DNA of 64,000 nucleotides, taken from Boesenbergia rotunda (Eukaryota > Streptophyta > Magnoliopsida > Zingiberales > Zingiberaceae). The notes below the pieces were generated by a model, which worked only from the letters and a program-made list of their open reading frames with translations, did no database searches and was not told the DNA's origin. Within the stretch, counting starts at the first letter, position 1, and every line of letters starts with the position of its first letter. Position numbers and translations under genes: made by a program. The stretch covers positions 336,440 to 400,439 of the forward strand of contig JAGFNQ010005192.1 in assembly GCA_024364735.1 (NCBI GenBank), written 5' to 3'. Shown here piece by piece: positions 43,256 to 55,027 of the stretch.

Positions 43256-44229
43256 GAAAAAGACTGATATGAATGGTCTTATGCATACCTATAAAGGGCA
43301 ATTGGTAGCTAAAGCTTTCGAGCAGATTCATGGTATCGACTATGATGAATCCTTTTCATCAGTTGCGATGCTTAAGTCTATTCAGATCATGCATACTATT
43401 ATACCTTACCATGATTACGAGATCAGGAAGTTGGATGTCAAAACCACATTCCTAAATGGGAATCTACTCGAGGATGTGTACATAACACAACCTGAGGGTT
43501 TTGTAGATCCAGAGCATGCTGGAAAGGTATGTAAGTTGCAATGGTCCATTTATGGGCTAAAGCAAGCTTCTCGAAGTTGGAATCTTCGATTCGATGATGC
43601 AATTAAAGCGTTTGGTTTCATCAAGAATTAAGATGAACCTTGTGTCTACAAGAGGGTTAGTGGGAGCACAGTTATCTTCCTGATCTTGTATGTGGATGAT
43701 ATACTCCTCATTGGAAATAATATCTCTTCACTACAATCTGTAAAGACGTGTCTAGGGAATTGTTTCTCAATGAAAGACCTAGGTGAAGTAGCCAATATCC
43801 TAGGCATCAAGATCTATAGAGCTAGATCTAAGAAATTGCTTGGCTTAAGTCAAAGTACATATATTGACAAGGTGCTTAATCGTTTTGCCATGCAGAATTC
43901 CAATAAGGGATTCCTACCGATGTCACATGGTGTGAGTCTTTCGAAGACACAATGTCCCTCTTCTAAGGAAGAGAGAGACCGCATGGATCAGATCTCATGC
44001 ATCCGCTATAGGGTTTATCATGTATGTCATGCTTTATACTTGCCCAGATGTCTCGTATGCTTTGAGCATGACGAGCAGATACCAATCAGATCTAGGTGAA
44101 AGTCACTGGACAACTGTCAAGAATATTCTTAAGTACTTACGATGGACGAAAGAATATTTCTTGATATTTGGAGGCAATGAGGAGCTAGCTGTAAAGGGTT
44201 ACAGTGATACAAGCTTCTAAACTGACAGT
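43099..44229 (+). pseudogene. K fragment 3: reverse transcriptase to RNase H
   Basis: The first 157 bp repeat 13761-13917. The RT follows (frame open 43203-43631) with VFKKKTDMNG, KLDVKTTFLNG and YGLKQASRSWN, a stop near 43629, then the YVDD active site at 43689 (frame 43686-44099), a frameshift near 44000, and the start of RNase H (GYSDTSF, then TAA at about 44218). E's LTR interrupts it after ACTGACAGT. Compared with A, identity is about 85% by eye. Confidence 0.88.
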
Positions 44230-44318
44230 TGTTGATACAGTCTGGCCCTGATTGTTGTTTTGGTGTTGACATCGATTTTAGTTTAGGTTGATTATGATTA
44301 TGATGATTATGATTAAGT

Positions 44319-44788
44319 CCTGGTCGGGGATCAGGCATGGTATAGAAAATCCTAGTTTGGAGGGCTAGGTGTTGGAAAATCCTAATCTGGAGGGTTAGGT
44401 GTTGAAAATCCTAGCTTGGAGGGCTAGGTGTATGAAAAGTCCTAATTCGGAAGAGGTGGGTGAAAAGTCCTAGCTTGGAGGGCTAGGTGAAAAGTCCTAA
44501 CTTGCAGGGTTAGGTGAAAATTCCCATCTTGGAGGATTAGGTGAAAAAGTCCTGGCTTAGAGGGTCAGGTGCCTAACTTGGAGGGCTAGGTTGGATGATG
44601 TTCTAACTCAGAAGGGTTGGGTGAAAAGTCCTAGCTTGGAGGGCTAGGTGAAAAGTCCTAGCTTGGAGGGCTAGGTGAAAAGTCCTAACAATGAGGGTTA
44701 GGTGCAAATTCCCAAATTGGAGAGTTAGATGGAAAAATCCTTAGCTTGGAGGGCTAAGGTGAATAAAACCCTAGCTTGGAGGGCTAGG
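44319..44788 (+). repeat. Tandem hairpin array with co-varying arms in E LTR
   Basis: About 15 units of roughly 27-30 bases, each of form CCTAGC-TTGGAGG-GCTAGG. The arms change together: CCTAGC/GCTAGG (44410, 44469, 44630, 44657, 44770), CCTAAC/GTTAGG (44496, 44684), CCTTAGC/GCTAAGG (44739), and wobble forms CCTGGC/GTCAGG (44551) and CCTGGTC/GATCAGG (44319). A few units have degenerate arms (44441, about 44705). Confidence 0.9.
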
Positions 44789-44800
44789 TTTGAGTCCCTG

Positions 44801-45300
44801 GATCGGTCTGGTGACCGATCAGGGACATAGGCACGCTGCTCCTTCGTGGATCGGTCTGGTGACCGATCCAGCGATGTCTGATCGGACTGGTGACCGATCA
44901 GGGAGCGCACAGTGAGGTTGGGAACCTACTGTGTGGCTCCTGATCAGTCCGGTGACCGATCAAGGAGCAGGCTGCTTCCTCATTGCCATGCTCCTGATCG
45001 GTCTGGTGACCGATAAGGGAGCCGGAAGTGAGTGAGTTCCCTTGCTGATCAAGTCCTGAACGGTCCGGTGACCGATCAGGGACTTAGGATCTGATTAAAA
45101 AATCACTGTTCATCTGTCCTGATCGGTCTGAGTGACCGATCAGGCTTCACTCTGATCGGTCTGGTGACCGATCAGGCTTCACACTGATCGGTCGGGTGAC
45201 CGATCAGGCGTGTATAGCCGCGAGAGCTGGGAATCCCAGCGAAGCAGTGGATCGGTCTGGTGATCGACCCACAAGCCCTGGATCGGTCCGGTGACCGATG
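44801..45300 (+). repeat. GATCGGTC-TGGT-GACCGATC palindrome cluster in E LTR
   Basis: About eleven copies with 8-base arms and a 4-base spacer (TGGT or CGGT), for example at 44801, 44849, 44880, 45152 and 45281. Spacing is irregular (30-60 bases). The same palindrome returns in reverse orientation at 62172-62510. Confidence 0.92.
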
Positions 45301-46332
45301 ACTTTAATTCAAATTGCACTGTCAGACGCGGTCAGAGCGTCTGATCGTATCCGATTCGCTGCTGTTTGCTTCTGATATTTGATTTACTGTGTGATTTGCT
45401 GCTCTAACAGTCTGATTAAGCTACAGGTGACAGGGGAGGATTCAAACACTCAAGGAGAGGTCAATGGAGGGTTTCCTTGGTGCAGGTTTGTCCAATTCTC
45501 CATTTCAGTTTGCAACGGCCGAGCTACAGACTGGAGCCGAGACTGGGGCTTGGCTGAGGGGATCTCAGGAAGACCAGAGAGGGCTCAGTGGTAGCTGGCG
45601 TTGGCAGTATGGTAGCTGGAGGCTACGGAGGATGTTATCACCTAGTGCTGTGTGGAGAATCAAAAGGGCGGAAGTTGACTTCGTGGAAGTAGAGTTCGAA
45701 AACTTGTGTTCTTGCCGCGCCTTGTGTTCTCCACAACTTACTTGCTTTGTTCTTGGAGTTTTCATCAATTTGAGCAAGCGATCGAGAAGCAATCATCCTT
45801 TTAATTACTTGAGCGCTTGAAGGAGAGAACAAGGAGCTTGGAGTCCGACAGTGGGAAGACACGAAGAGGGGTTCTTGCGTGAGATCGCCACTGGGTGGAG
45901 CTCAGAGAAGCTTGCTGTGTTCTTGTCCTTGCTAAGTGGTTGAGTAAGATCCTTCTTGTTGTTTCTTTGTGCTTAAACTTTATCTGTGATTGAAACGCTG
46001 TGGAGAGGTTTCTCCACCGAGAAGGAGGTTGCGTTATATCCGGTGAAAACCGGTGCTTGATCTGCCGACGATCAAGGGATCGCCCACCTTAAGGGCATGC
46101 CAAGGAGTAGGGGCAAGTTATCCCCGAACCTTGTAAACCCTCTTGTTAGCGATCTTGGTAGTTGTCTTTGTTTGCTTTCATTTCTGTTTTCGTTTACTGC
46201 ACTGCTTCATTTTCCTTTGCTTCTTCCGCTGTGCTACTGATAAGTTGAGTGCAGAAAACTTACTAACTACCCAGAAAAAGTGATTGGCTATATTCACCCC
46301 CCCCCCTCTCTAGCCATCCCGTTTCCAACAAG

Positions 46333-46344
46333 TGGTATCAGAGC
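46333..46344 (+). other. Element E primer binding site
   Basis: TGGTATCAGAGC, two bases after the LTR end, matches the initiator-Met tRNA 3' end. Confidence 0.93.
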
Positions 46345-46388
46345 TTGGGGCTCTGTTTACGGCTTAACATCCAAGAGTTATCAACAAG

Positions 46389-48101
46389 ATGGCATTGAGA
46401 GAAGGCTTCTCCACCACCCGACCTCCATTCTTCGATGGTGCTGATTTCCAATATTGGAGATCGAAGATGGAATATTACTTGAAGATGGACATCCATACTT
46501 GGTTCGCGGTGAAGGAGGGATTCACCCCTCCTAAGGATGATGAAGGCAAAGAACTCGAATCGTGGAGGTGGACTGCTGAACAAACTCGGAAGAGTGAAGC
46601 CGACGCGAAGGCGGTTGTCACTCTACAATGTGGCATGAACAAAGATCAACTCATCAAAGTTGGTCCTTTCACAAGTGCAAAGGACTTGTGGAACAAACTC
46701 ATTGAGCTTCATGAGGGCACCCGAGATTCAAGAATTGTCAAGAGGGATTTGTTCCTCAATCAACTCCAAAATCTCTCCATGAAGGAGAATGAGTCGGTAA
46801 GTGAGCTCCATAGCCGGTTCAAGGAAGTCCTCAATGGGCTTCATTCAATTGATGAAAAGGTCGAGAATCGCGACCTTGTGAGGTATGTCTTGAAAGCATT
46901 TCCAAGGAATGCTTTGTGGTCATCCATGGTGGATGCCTACAAAGTATCCAAGGATTTATCTATTGTAAGGTTAGATGATTTGTTTTGTGAGATGGAATTG
47001 CATGAAATGACTAACAAAGGCCCCAAGGAGAAAGGGATTGCCTTAGTTGCAGGGGACCGAACCAACAAGAAGAAGAAGGAGAAGGAGAAGGAGAAGGAAG
47101 TATCTTCATCTTCATCCTCTTCCGAATCCAAGTCCGATTCCGAAGAAGATGGCAGCGGCTCTTCTTCATCCGAAATGGCGAACTTCGTGCGAAGGATGAT
47201 GAGAAGGGATCGACGCTTCAAGAGTAGAGGTAACTCTAGTGAATCCAAACTTGATAAGACTAATGCCTCTTGCTTTGAGTGTTGTAGGAAAGGGCATTTC
47301 AAGAATGAATGTCCAAAGCTTAAGAAGAAGGAGGAGAAATCCAAAAAGAAAGAAGAAAAATCCAAGAAGAAGAAGAAGGCATTGAAGGCCACTTGGGATA
47401 AGTCATCCTCAAGCTCATCCGATGAAGAGAAGGAGGAGAAGAGCACAAGGCATGTGACACTCATGGCTCTTGGAGAGGAGAGTAGTGATGAATCTTCAAG
47501 CTCCTCAAACGCGGCTTCATCATCTTCGGATGATGAAGAGGTAACTTCTCCCGAGCTTGAAAAGTGTTATAGAGCAATTGCATGTTTAACTAGTATGCTT
47601 AAGAAGTCCAAAAATAAGGTTAAAGCATTGCAATTAGAAATTGGTCAATTGAAAGCATCTAGGGATGATAACATTGATGATTTACATGTTGAATTGTTAG
47701 AAGATGAAATCAAATCATTGAAACTTGAGATTGTAAATTTGAAATCCTCTAAGGTTGAGGAAGTAAATGATTTGCATGATAACTTGTTAGTAGAAGAGAA
47801 CAAATCATTGAAGAGTGAAGTTGAGAAGCTCAAGAGTATTCTTGGGAAGTTCTCAACTAGCTCTAAGACCCTAGATATGATCCTAAATGCCCAAAGGGCA
47901 GTTTACAATAGGGTCGGTATTGGTTACCATCCTAAGGAACCGTCATTTGTGTCTCTCATGTCTAGGATTGACATGAGACAATCTAGAACACCCAAGACTC
48001 AAAAGAAAGTTGTCAAGACATGGGTGCCTAAGTCATGTTTAGTTGATGCTTTAGGTCCCAAGGTTTGGGTACCTAAAACTTCTATTTTTCGAATTGTGTA
48101 G
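46389..48101 (+). CDS. gag: Element E Gag (Sirevirus-type), 570 residues
   Basis: An intact frame. Residues 1 to about 220 are the UBN2-type Gag shell. About 221-290 are Lys/Glu-rich and then Ser/Asp/Glu-rich. The CCHC zinc knuckle is C295, C298, H303, C308, intact here unlike in D. A Lys-rich block (315-340) and Ser-rich acidic tracts follow. A strong coiled coil (about 387-490, heptad-like Leu/Ile with repeated LKLEI and LKSEVEKLK) precedes a WVPK-repeat tail. It ends in a TAG at 48099-48101, and protease follows immediately in the same frame. The same TAG is at the same place in D, suggesting a conserved junction. The start ATG is 57 bases after the LTR. Confidence 0.93.
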   Translation: MALREGFSTTRPPFFDGADFQYWRSKMEYYLKMDIHTWFAVKEGFTPPKDDEGKELESWRWTAEQTRKSEADAKAVVTLQCGMNKDQLIKVGPFTSAKDLWNKLIELHEGTRDSRIVKRDLFLNQLQNLSMKENESVSELHSRFKEVLNGLHSIDEKVENRDLVRYVLKAFPRNALWSSMVDAYKVSKDLSIVRLDDLFCEMELHEMTNKGPKEKGIALVAGDRTNKKKKEKEKEKEVSSSSSSSESKSDSEEDGSGSSSSEMANFVRRMMRRDRRFKSRGNSSESKLDKTNASCFECCRKGHFKNECPKLKKKEEKSKKKEEKSKKKKKALKATWDKSSSSSSDEEKEEKSTRHVTLMALGEESSDESSSSSNAASSSSDDEEVTSPELEKCYRAIACLTSMLKKSKNKVKALQLEIGQLKASRDDNIDDLHVELLEDEIKSLKLEIVNLKSSKVEEVNDLHDNLLVEENKSLKSEVEKLKSILGKFSTSSKTLDMILNAQRAVYNRVGIGYHPKEPSFVSLMSRIDMRQSRTPKTQKKVVKTWVPKSCLVDALGPKVWVPKTSIFRIV

Positions 48102-48546
48102 GTTATGATTGAGGGGGAGCATCTATCAACTTGGTTCGTTGATAGTGGATGCTCCAAACACATGACCGGGGATAGATCATTGTTTACCACACTTCACAAG
48201 AAAAGTAGAGGTAATGTATCATTTGGTAACAGGTAGTCTTAAGGTCATAGGAATAGGAGACATTCAAATATCCGAATGTCTTAGAATTTCAAATGTCCTT
48301 CTAGTCAAGGGGATGAAATTTAATCTCCTAAGTGTGAGCCAATTGTGTGACACGGGTTACACAATTGACTTCCAACCAAGTCAATGTCTAGTTAGACAAC
48401 ATGACACCTTGGACATGGTACTAGTAGGAACAAGAGTAGACAACATTTATCAAGTTTCATTTAAAAGTGCTACTAATGTTTCTGCTAAGTGTTTCATGTC
48501 AAAAGAAGAAGAGTCCACCCTTTGGCACCGGAGGCTAGCACATGTT
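48102..48546 (+). pseudogene. Element E protease and pre-integrase start, frameshifted and cut by G
   Basis: Directly in frame after the gag TAG. The catalytic Asp-Ser-Gly is at 48141-48149 (WFVDSGCSKHMTGD). A small deletion near 48230 shifts the frame; the remainder (LKVIGIGDI, FNLLSVSQLCDTGY) continues in another frame to the LWHRRLAHV zinc-domain start. Element G inserted after 48546, and 48542-48546 is its target duplication. Confidence 0.9.
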
Positions 48547-49731
48547 TGTTAGTAATATGAGAGAAATGTCCTAAGGCAATCGCCTTATGATTGTAATCAT
48601 TTACTTTAATAAATGAATATTCACTATTTGAGTATACATGTTCGTGTATTTGATTGAGATCTTAAACTCATTTACTGAATGTCCGCAATACAATTCATAG
48701 CATGAGAGAATTTGTGATGAATTCACAACTAGTGATTATCTCTACATGTGCAATTGTGAAGTATTGAATTTGTCCCTAGTCAATGAATTGATAAATACGG
48801 ACACTATCAATTCTATTGAGACTAGCATGGGTTATTCTCTAATCAGCTGATTCTCACTGGCTGGTGACATTGGAATGTCCGGAGATAAACATGGATGCTA
48901 GTTAAGGGAACTAGTTCATTGGAGTGACTGGCTGTAAGACTTCATATGGGAATCTACATGTAGATATGTCAATGAAGTTCTTACTGCAGCTTAAGTGCGA
49001 TATTCCTTTGACTTGCGGTGTTCAAGTCATCTTGGTCATGGAGACTTATACTTTGACATCTTAAGCAAGCATCTCTAAGGAGGTGTGGACCCAGGATAGT
49101 TGGGTATAAGCCGATGTGCCCGAAGATGTTTGAACAGCCTACAAAGAATTCACCACTCCTTGCGAGGAGATGTATACCCAAGGCCTATCGTCGGATTGTT
49201 ACTCGAAGCCTCTGGCCAGAGCATAACATGTTTCGAGTATGAATCTCTAGGAAACATGAGAGTAATTAGAATCCGTTGGACGAGAAAAACATACTTGGGC
49301 TAGGTGTGACGTAGTCAGCCTAGTGGGGACTGACACATAAAGATCGTGTCCTGAACCAAGTGGGTATAAGATGGTGAAGGGAATGAGGCACGACTCATTA
49401 TAGCTGCTGAAGGGTTTCAGAATTCATTCTGAGGTCAACCGTTGATCTTTCGATTAATTGAGGGTCATGATGTACTACTAGGTGCCACTCATGATCGTTC
49501 TATAATTGGTTAATTATAGACGGCCAACATAAATCGAAAGCCTATTTAGTCACACGCACAACTAGTGATCCGAGGGATTTAAAACGAGTTAAAAATTGGA
49601 TTTTCCAATCAAGAGAAATAAGTCGAATCTGAATTTATCATAGGCGCATCGGAAGCTTAAAATAGCTAAGTCTTTTGAAGGCTTATTGGACGAATTAAAT
49701 GAGTTTAATTCACGAGGAGGCGACTTGGTTT

Positions 49732-49774
49732 GGCCGGCCAAAGAGGGTCCCCACCCTCTTTGGTTTGGCCGGCC
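49732..49774. repeat. GGCCGGCC hairpin in G LTR
   Basis: Two GGCCGGCC octamers enclose an inverted repeat AAAGAGGGT-CCCC-ACCCTCTTT. The counterparts are about 57874-57917 in the 3' LTR and about 20626-20668 and 40339-40382 in F. Confidence 0.85.
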
Positions 49775-50175
49775 ACAACAAAGGAGAGAAACTAATTTAT
49801 TTGGTTTAAATTATAAAATAAATCAAGCGCGATTTGTTTTATAAAATTATGGATATATAAATTTATATAAAGAAAATTATATAAAGAAATTTATATAAAT
49901 AAATTTATTTTCATGGAGATTAAAATAAACTTTAAATGGTTTATTTTATTTTATAAAATCAATTGTGAATTGATTTTTCCATGATAAGAAAAATTTATAT
50001 AGTAAATTTCTTGTAAAAATTTATTCCATAATAAATTGGGAAATGTGCTTGTTTTATTATAAATTTAGTTATAATAAAACTTGGCATAACAGAATAATTC
50101 ATAAGAAAATTTATAAGATAAATTTCTTATGTAAATTTATTCCGTTATAAGGGAGACTTGGCAATGGAGAGGCTA

Positions 50176-50186
50176 CTATATAAAGG
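50176..50186 (+). promoter_or_regulatory. Candidate TATA box of G 5' LTR
   Basis: CTATATAAAGG is followed about 45 bases later by a (CT)n tract. It is conserved at 58306-58316 in the 3' LTR and in F's LTRs, so it is the likely core promoter of this family. Confidence 0.65.
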
Positions 50187-50230
50187 AACCAAGGCAAGCC
50201 TTGAATTCAATTAATTAAGAGATTAAGAAG

Positions 50231-50333
50231 TTCTCTCTCTCTCTCTCATTCTCTCCCTCTCTCTCTCTAGGGCCGGCGCCCTCTCTCTCTCTCTAGGGCC
50301 GGCGCCCTCTCTCCTCCCCTAGGGCCGGCGCGC
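50231..50333 (+). repeat. CT-rich tandem repeat with CTAGGGCCGGCGCC units
   Basis: A (CT)n tract followed by three copies of a CT-run plus CTAGGGCCGGCGC(C) unit, just downstream of the TATA box. Confidence 0.85.
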
Positions 50334-50816
50334 CACCTAGGGTTGCCGTGAGCTCCTCCACCAAGAAGGTGCCAAAGAAGAAGAAGAAGCGGGTCAGAAC
50401 TCCTTCCTTCCGCCGGAATCTCGATTCCGTAGCTTGGTGGTTAGTTTTCCATCTTCCTCTCTTGATATTCTTGTCGTGCCTTTGGAGAATCTAGTAGTTC
50501 TCATTGGCACGAAACTCGTGGCTTTGCGAAGTCATCCCGAAGAGAACTCGGCGTGGACGCGAATAGAGGCGGAGCTTCCAAGGGACGTTACGGTTGGATC
50601 TCGTCCCTTACTTCGAGTTACGCGAGGTATTGAGTAAATTAGTTTACTTTCCACAAAATTTTAATTTATGATCATGTCCACACATCATAAGGTTGCATGC
50701 TAGATACGTGGTTAAAATAATTTGAGAAATTATTTATGCTAATTCTTCCGCTGCACGTAATTATTTTTTTAAATTACGAACCCGTATCCATGTCAACATG
50801 CACCCGGTCCCAACAG

Positions 50817-50829
50817 TGGTATCAGAGCC
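50817..50829 (+). other. Element G primer binding site
   Basis: TGGTATCAGAGCC lies one base beyond the LTR end. Confidence 0.94.
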
Positions 50830-52550
50830 GGTTAGTGTTCGACATAATCATATAATTGTTTTGCAGAAAACTTTGTCATGATCTCAATTTTGGAAAATTT
50901 TCCAATTATGGAAACTTTCCAATTATGATAAATTTTAGATTTAGGAATTTCAAAGTTTGGAAATCCTCATGAAATTTCGCAAACTTTTGAAATATCCTAG
51001 TTTCTGAAATTTTTTGATAATTGTGAAAACTTCCCATCTTTGGAAACTTTCCAATTTTGGAAATTTCCTATTTTAGAAAATTTCTAATTTTGGAAATATG
51101 TAAGTTTTCTTTGTACCAGAAACTTACAATTATTCTGAAAACCTATTTTGAAATCTCGGAATTTTGGGCACTTTCTTTCAAAAAAGTCTAGACAAATTTA
51201 TGGATCATTAATTGACAATTAAATTTGAATTGGTTTTAAATTATTAACAAAATTCTTTATTTTGGATTGAGCCTCGGGGAGCCGTCCAATTTAAAGTTAG
51301 TTGTTGTAATTTAATTTCCCATTTTGAATAAAATTGTCATGTTTAATTTGGTTACGCCTCGGGGAGCGGACCAAATTGGATTTATGACAAATTTCTTTTT
51401 TTTGGGTATCTGAGCCTCGGGGAGCCACCCTTAGAAAACAATTTGTTGTAGTTAATTAATCCATGAAAAAAAAATGTGATCAAATTTTGGAAATTTGATT
51501 TAAGAGGTGATGCTCCTACATATTGTTGTCTCCAAAATTAATTAGGAAAATATTTTCCTATAGAGTTTTCTTAAATGAGATTTTTATGAAAATAATATGT
51601 GGTTGAATTAAGGGAATCTGTCTCTTAATTTAATAAGATTTGATTTAGAGAAATCAAATTCTTAAACATATTATTTCCGAAATTGATTATGACAATTTAG
51701 GAAATTGTTTCCCAAAACAATTCCTTGAATAAAGTATGAAATTAGAATTAGGAAATCCGGTTCCTAATTCAATTAATGAGACTTGATAAATTAAGTCACA
51801 TACATACTTTATTAAGGAAATCGTTAGTCATGACATAATTATATGTCATGAATGTTCTTGGAAAAGAAAGGATGAGACCCAAAACCCCTTACAAAATATT
51901 AAGGCCAACACCTTCCATTAATATGGTTAGAATCAGAGTTTTGTTTCTCGTTTGGGTTGATGGACACATCCATGCCCAGCTTAAACCTCAACATGTTCAA
52001 ACCATGGAATAAGTTTATGAATAATATAGTTGGAGTCAGAGGTCAATCCTTAGTTTTGGTTGTTGGACACATCCAAGCCTGACTAAACGGTTGAATGAGC
52101 TCCAACCATATTAAAACTATTTCTTGATTAATGGGTCAGCCTTAAGCTTGGAGCATCGATTTGTTGTGCCACAGCCAAGGTCGATGTATAGAGAGGTGCA
52201 ATTGGGTGCTATGTATATCGTTGCATACTTGTTAATGAGTTAACAACCCAATGATTTATGCAAACATTCAATTAGTTGATAGCATAAAGTGATAGTTACA
52301 TATATGTGATATGTAATCGGTATAAGTACCTACCTTCATAGCTAAGAATAACTTGATGGCCACAGCCATGGTTGTTCTTATCTATGGTTGGATATCAACC
52401 TATTTGGAGATGTTCCTACGATCTCCCGAATTGATAAAAAGGGTTATTCAATTCGAAAAATAAATAGGATTTAATTAATGTATGTTGATGCATTCTTTAT
52501 CATTCTTCTCACATAAGCTCAATTTGTATTTCTAGGATAATCACTCGATC
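50830..52550 (+). other. Element G untranslated leader
   Basis: About 1.7 kb without a gene. It has TTGGAAATTTTCC-type repeats (50880-51100) and three GCCTCGGGGAGC phrases (51273, 51356 and 51414) spaced about 60-80 bases apart. It matches F's leader in reverse. Confidence 0.85.
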
Positions 52551-54989
52551 ATGTCTTCTCTGAATTTGCGTTCCATTTTGGACACCAATAAACTAACTGG
52601 GCCAAACTTCATGGACTGGCTTCGAAACCTGAGGATAGTCCTCAAGGGAGAGAAGCTTGCTTATGTCCTTGAAGAACAACCTCCTAACTGTCCTCTTGAA
52701 GATGCAACTCCAGACTAGTTTCCTGAGTTGCTCAACCTGCTGAAGACTGTAGAGCCTTCTATGAAACAGGATCAGAAGACGGTACTGTTAGTTGGTTCCT
52801 CGAAGAAAGGTTTTAAGAGGAAGGCCAAAGAACAGAATAAAGGAAAGAAGAAAAAGGCCAAAAAGACTGAAAAGACACCAAAAGGCACTTGCCATCATTG
52901 TGGCAAGGAGGGTCACTGGCGAAGAAACTGCAAGGTTTATCTTGAGTCCTTGAAAGAGAAGGCATCTGATGCCCCATCCTCTTCAAGTATCTTCGTTATT
53001 GAATGTCACTCTATTTCCTCAAACACCTGGGTACTTGATACTGGGTGCAGCTCACATATATGTAATGACATACAGGGGCTAAGGAATAGAAGAAGACTCG
53101 TCAAGGGAGAAGCGAATTTGCGAGTTGGAAATGGAGCAAAGATTGCTGCTGTTGCCATGGGAACATATTTGCTAAAGCTCCCTACTGGACTTGTCTTAGA
53201 GTTGGATAATTGTTATTTTGTTCCTTCGTTAATAAAGAACATTGTATCTATTTCATGCTTGAATGAAAAGGGTTATCATTTAACTTTTAGTAACAATTAT
53301 TGTTACATAACTTTAAATGACGTTCTTTATGGGAATGGAACTTTGTGCAATGGTATTTACACGTTAGATTTATCCGGTGACGTTTTCAATATCGAAGTTA
53401 GCAACAAACGTGCTAGAATAGATAATCAAATAGACTCCTACACGTGCCATTGTCATCTTGGCCATGTAAGTAAGAAACGCATGACCAAATTACACCGATG
53501 TGGAATTTTGGGATCATTTGAACCCGGTTCATTTGATACATGTGAATCATGCTTAAAAGGCAAGATGGCCAAATTACCCTTTTCCGGAAAAGGTAATCCA
53601 GTGGGAGAATTGCTTGGTCTAATACATACTGATGTATGTGGACCAATGTCAACTCTTGCACAAGAAGGCTATAGCTACTTCATCACCTTTATCGATGATC
53701 ACTCACGATTCGGGTATGTGTTCTTGATGAAACACAAATCTGAAGCTTTTGAGAAATTCAAAGAGTTCAGAAATGAAGTAGAGAAACAGCTTGGCAAAAG
53801 TATTAAGATACTTCGATCCGATCGGGGTGGTGAATACTTAAGTCAAGAGTTTCAAGATTATCTTAGGGACAATGGGATATTGTCCCAATGGACTCCGCCG
53901 TATACACCACAGCATAATGGTGTATCTGAGAGGCGCAACCGAACCTTGATGGACATGGTTAGGTCGATGATGAATCATGCAACTCTTCCAAAATCCTTTT
54001 GGGGCTATGCACTTAAGACAGCTGTTTACTTGCTAAACAGAGTCCCGACCAAGGTAGTCTCAACTACTCCATATGAGACATGGAATAGTAAGAAACCTCA
54101 CTTAACTCACCTTAAGATATGGGGTTGTCCTGCTTATGTGAAGCGGACTGTATCAGACAAATTGGATGCTAAGTCTGATAAATGTCTATTTATTGGATAC
54201 CCTAAGGAAACGAAGGGTTACCAATTCTATCATCCCTTGGAACAAAAGGTGTTTGTTTCAAGGCATGCTGTATTTCTGGAAAGGGAATTTCTTTTACAAG
54301 AAAACAGTGGGAGTGGCATTGAACTTGATGAAGTTCAAGAAACTCCAATAGACATTACAGAGACACCTAGTCTAGACCCACAACCAATAACTCATAATGA
54401 TGAGCTATCAGTTATACCTAAAACAACACCACCTCTTCGAAGGTCTGATAGGACACGCAATATTCCAGAGAGATACAGATTTCTCATAAGTGAATCGAAC
54501 GACGTGTTACTCATAAGCGATAACGAACCTATCAGTTATGAAGATGTTCTGAAAAGTTCAGAAAGGGACAAATGGCTTGAAGCCATGAAGTCGGAAATGG
54601 ATTCCATATACGAAAATCAAGTATGTGACTTGGTTAACCCACCTGAAGGGATTAAGCCCATAAGGTGCAAGTGGGTTTTCAAGAAGAAAACCGACATGGA
54701 AGGTAATGTTGTTACCTTTAAGGCTAGATTAGTGGCAAAAGGATATCGTCAGAAACAAGGAATTGATTATGACGAAACCTATTCGCCAGTAGCTATGCTT
54801 AAATCCATTCGGATGCTCCTGGCCATAGCAGCTCATTATGATTATGAGATATGGCAAATGGATGTGAAAACAGCTTTCCTTAATGGAAACCTGCTTGAGG
54901 ATGTATACATGATACAACCTGAAGGTTTCACATCGGTTGATAAAACCAAAATATGCAAGCTTCGGCGATCCATATATGGACTGAAGTAA
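52551..54989 (+). pseudogene. Element G Gag-protease-integrase-RT (first part)
   Basis: The gag ATG at 52551 begins MSSLNLRSILDTNKL, but a TAG ends the frame at 52716-52718 at the edge of a deletion of about 126 codons relative to F's Gag (F residues 56-182). The frame then continues open 52728-54989: zinc knuckle CHHCGKEGHWRRNC, protease WVLDTGCSSHIC, pre-integrase zinc domain (its WHCR replaced by CHCH), integrase triad D302, D365 and E401 counted from 52728, linker, and RT up to YGLK. A TAA at 54987-54989 replaces the Gln codon seen in F and A (a C-to-T change). Confidence 0.9.
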
Positions 54990-55027
54990 GCATCCAGGAG
55001 CTGGAACATCCGTTTTGATGAGACAAT

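Larger units (their letters stand above)
548..44229 (+). mobile_element. Element K: old, fragmented Ty1/copia copy underlying the window
   Basis: Three pieces in the same order and orientation form one decayed copia body: 548-1577 (end of the protease region plus integrase), 13561-13917 (integrase-RT linker and first RT residues) and 43099-44229 (RT to RNase H). It belongs to the same family as element A. It is truncated on the left at 548 without an LTR, and on the right it is interrupted by the LTR of element E at 44230, so its 3' end should lie beyond the window. Insertions J (with A inside) and D separate the pieces. Outside 548-1570 it differs from A at roughly 15% of positions by eye and has several stops. 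Confidence 0.85.
44230..46330 (+). repeat. Element E 5' LTR
   Basis: 2101 bp, from TGTTGATACAGTC to CCGTTTCCAACA, directly before the primer site. It is organised as a unique start, a tandem hairpin array (44319-44788), a palindrome cluster (44801-45300) and then about 1 kb of more GC-rich sequence that probably holds the transcript start and leader. No TATA box was convincing. Confidence 0.9.
48547..50815 (+). repeat. Element G 5' LTR
   Basis: 2269 bp, from TGTTAGTAATATG to CGGTCCCAACA. It has a GGCCGGCC hairpin (49732-49774, with AAAGAGGGT/ACCCTCTTT arms between the two octamers), a TATA box (50176-50186) and CT-rich repeats with GGGCCGGCGCC units (50231-50333). Confidence 0.94.
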
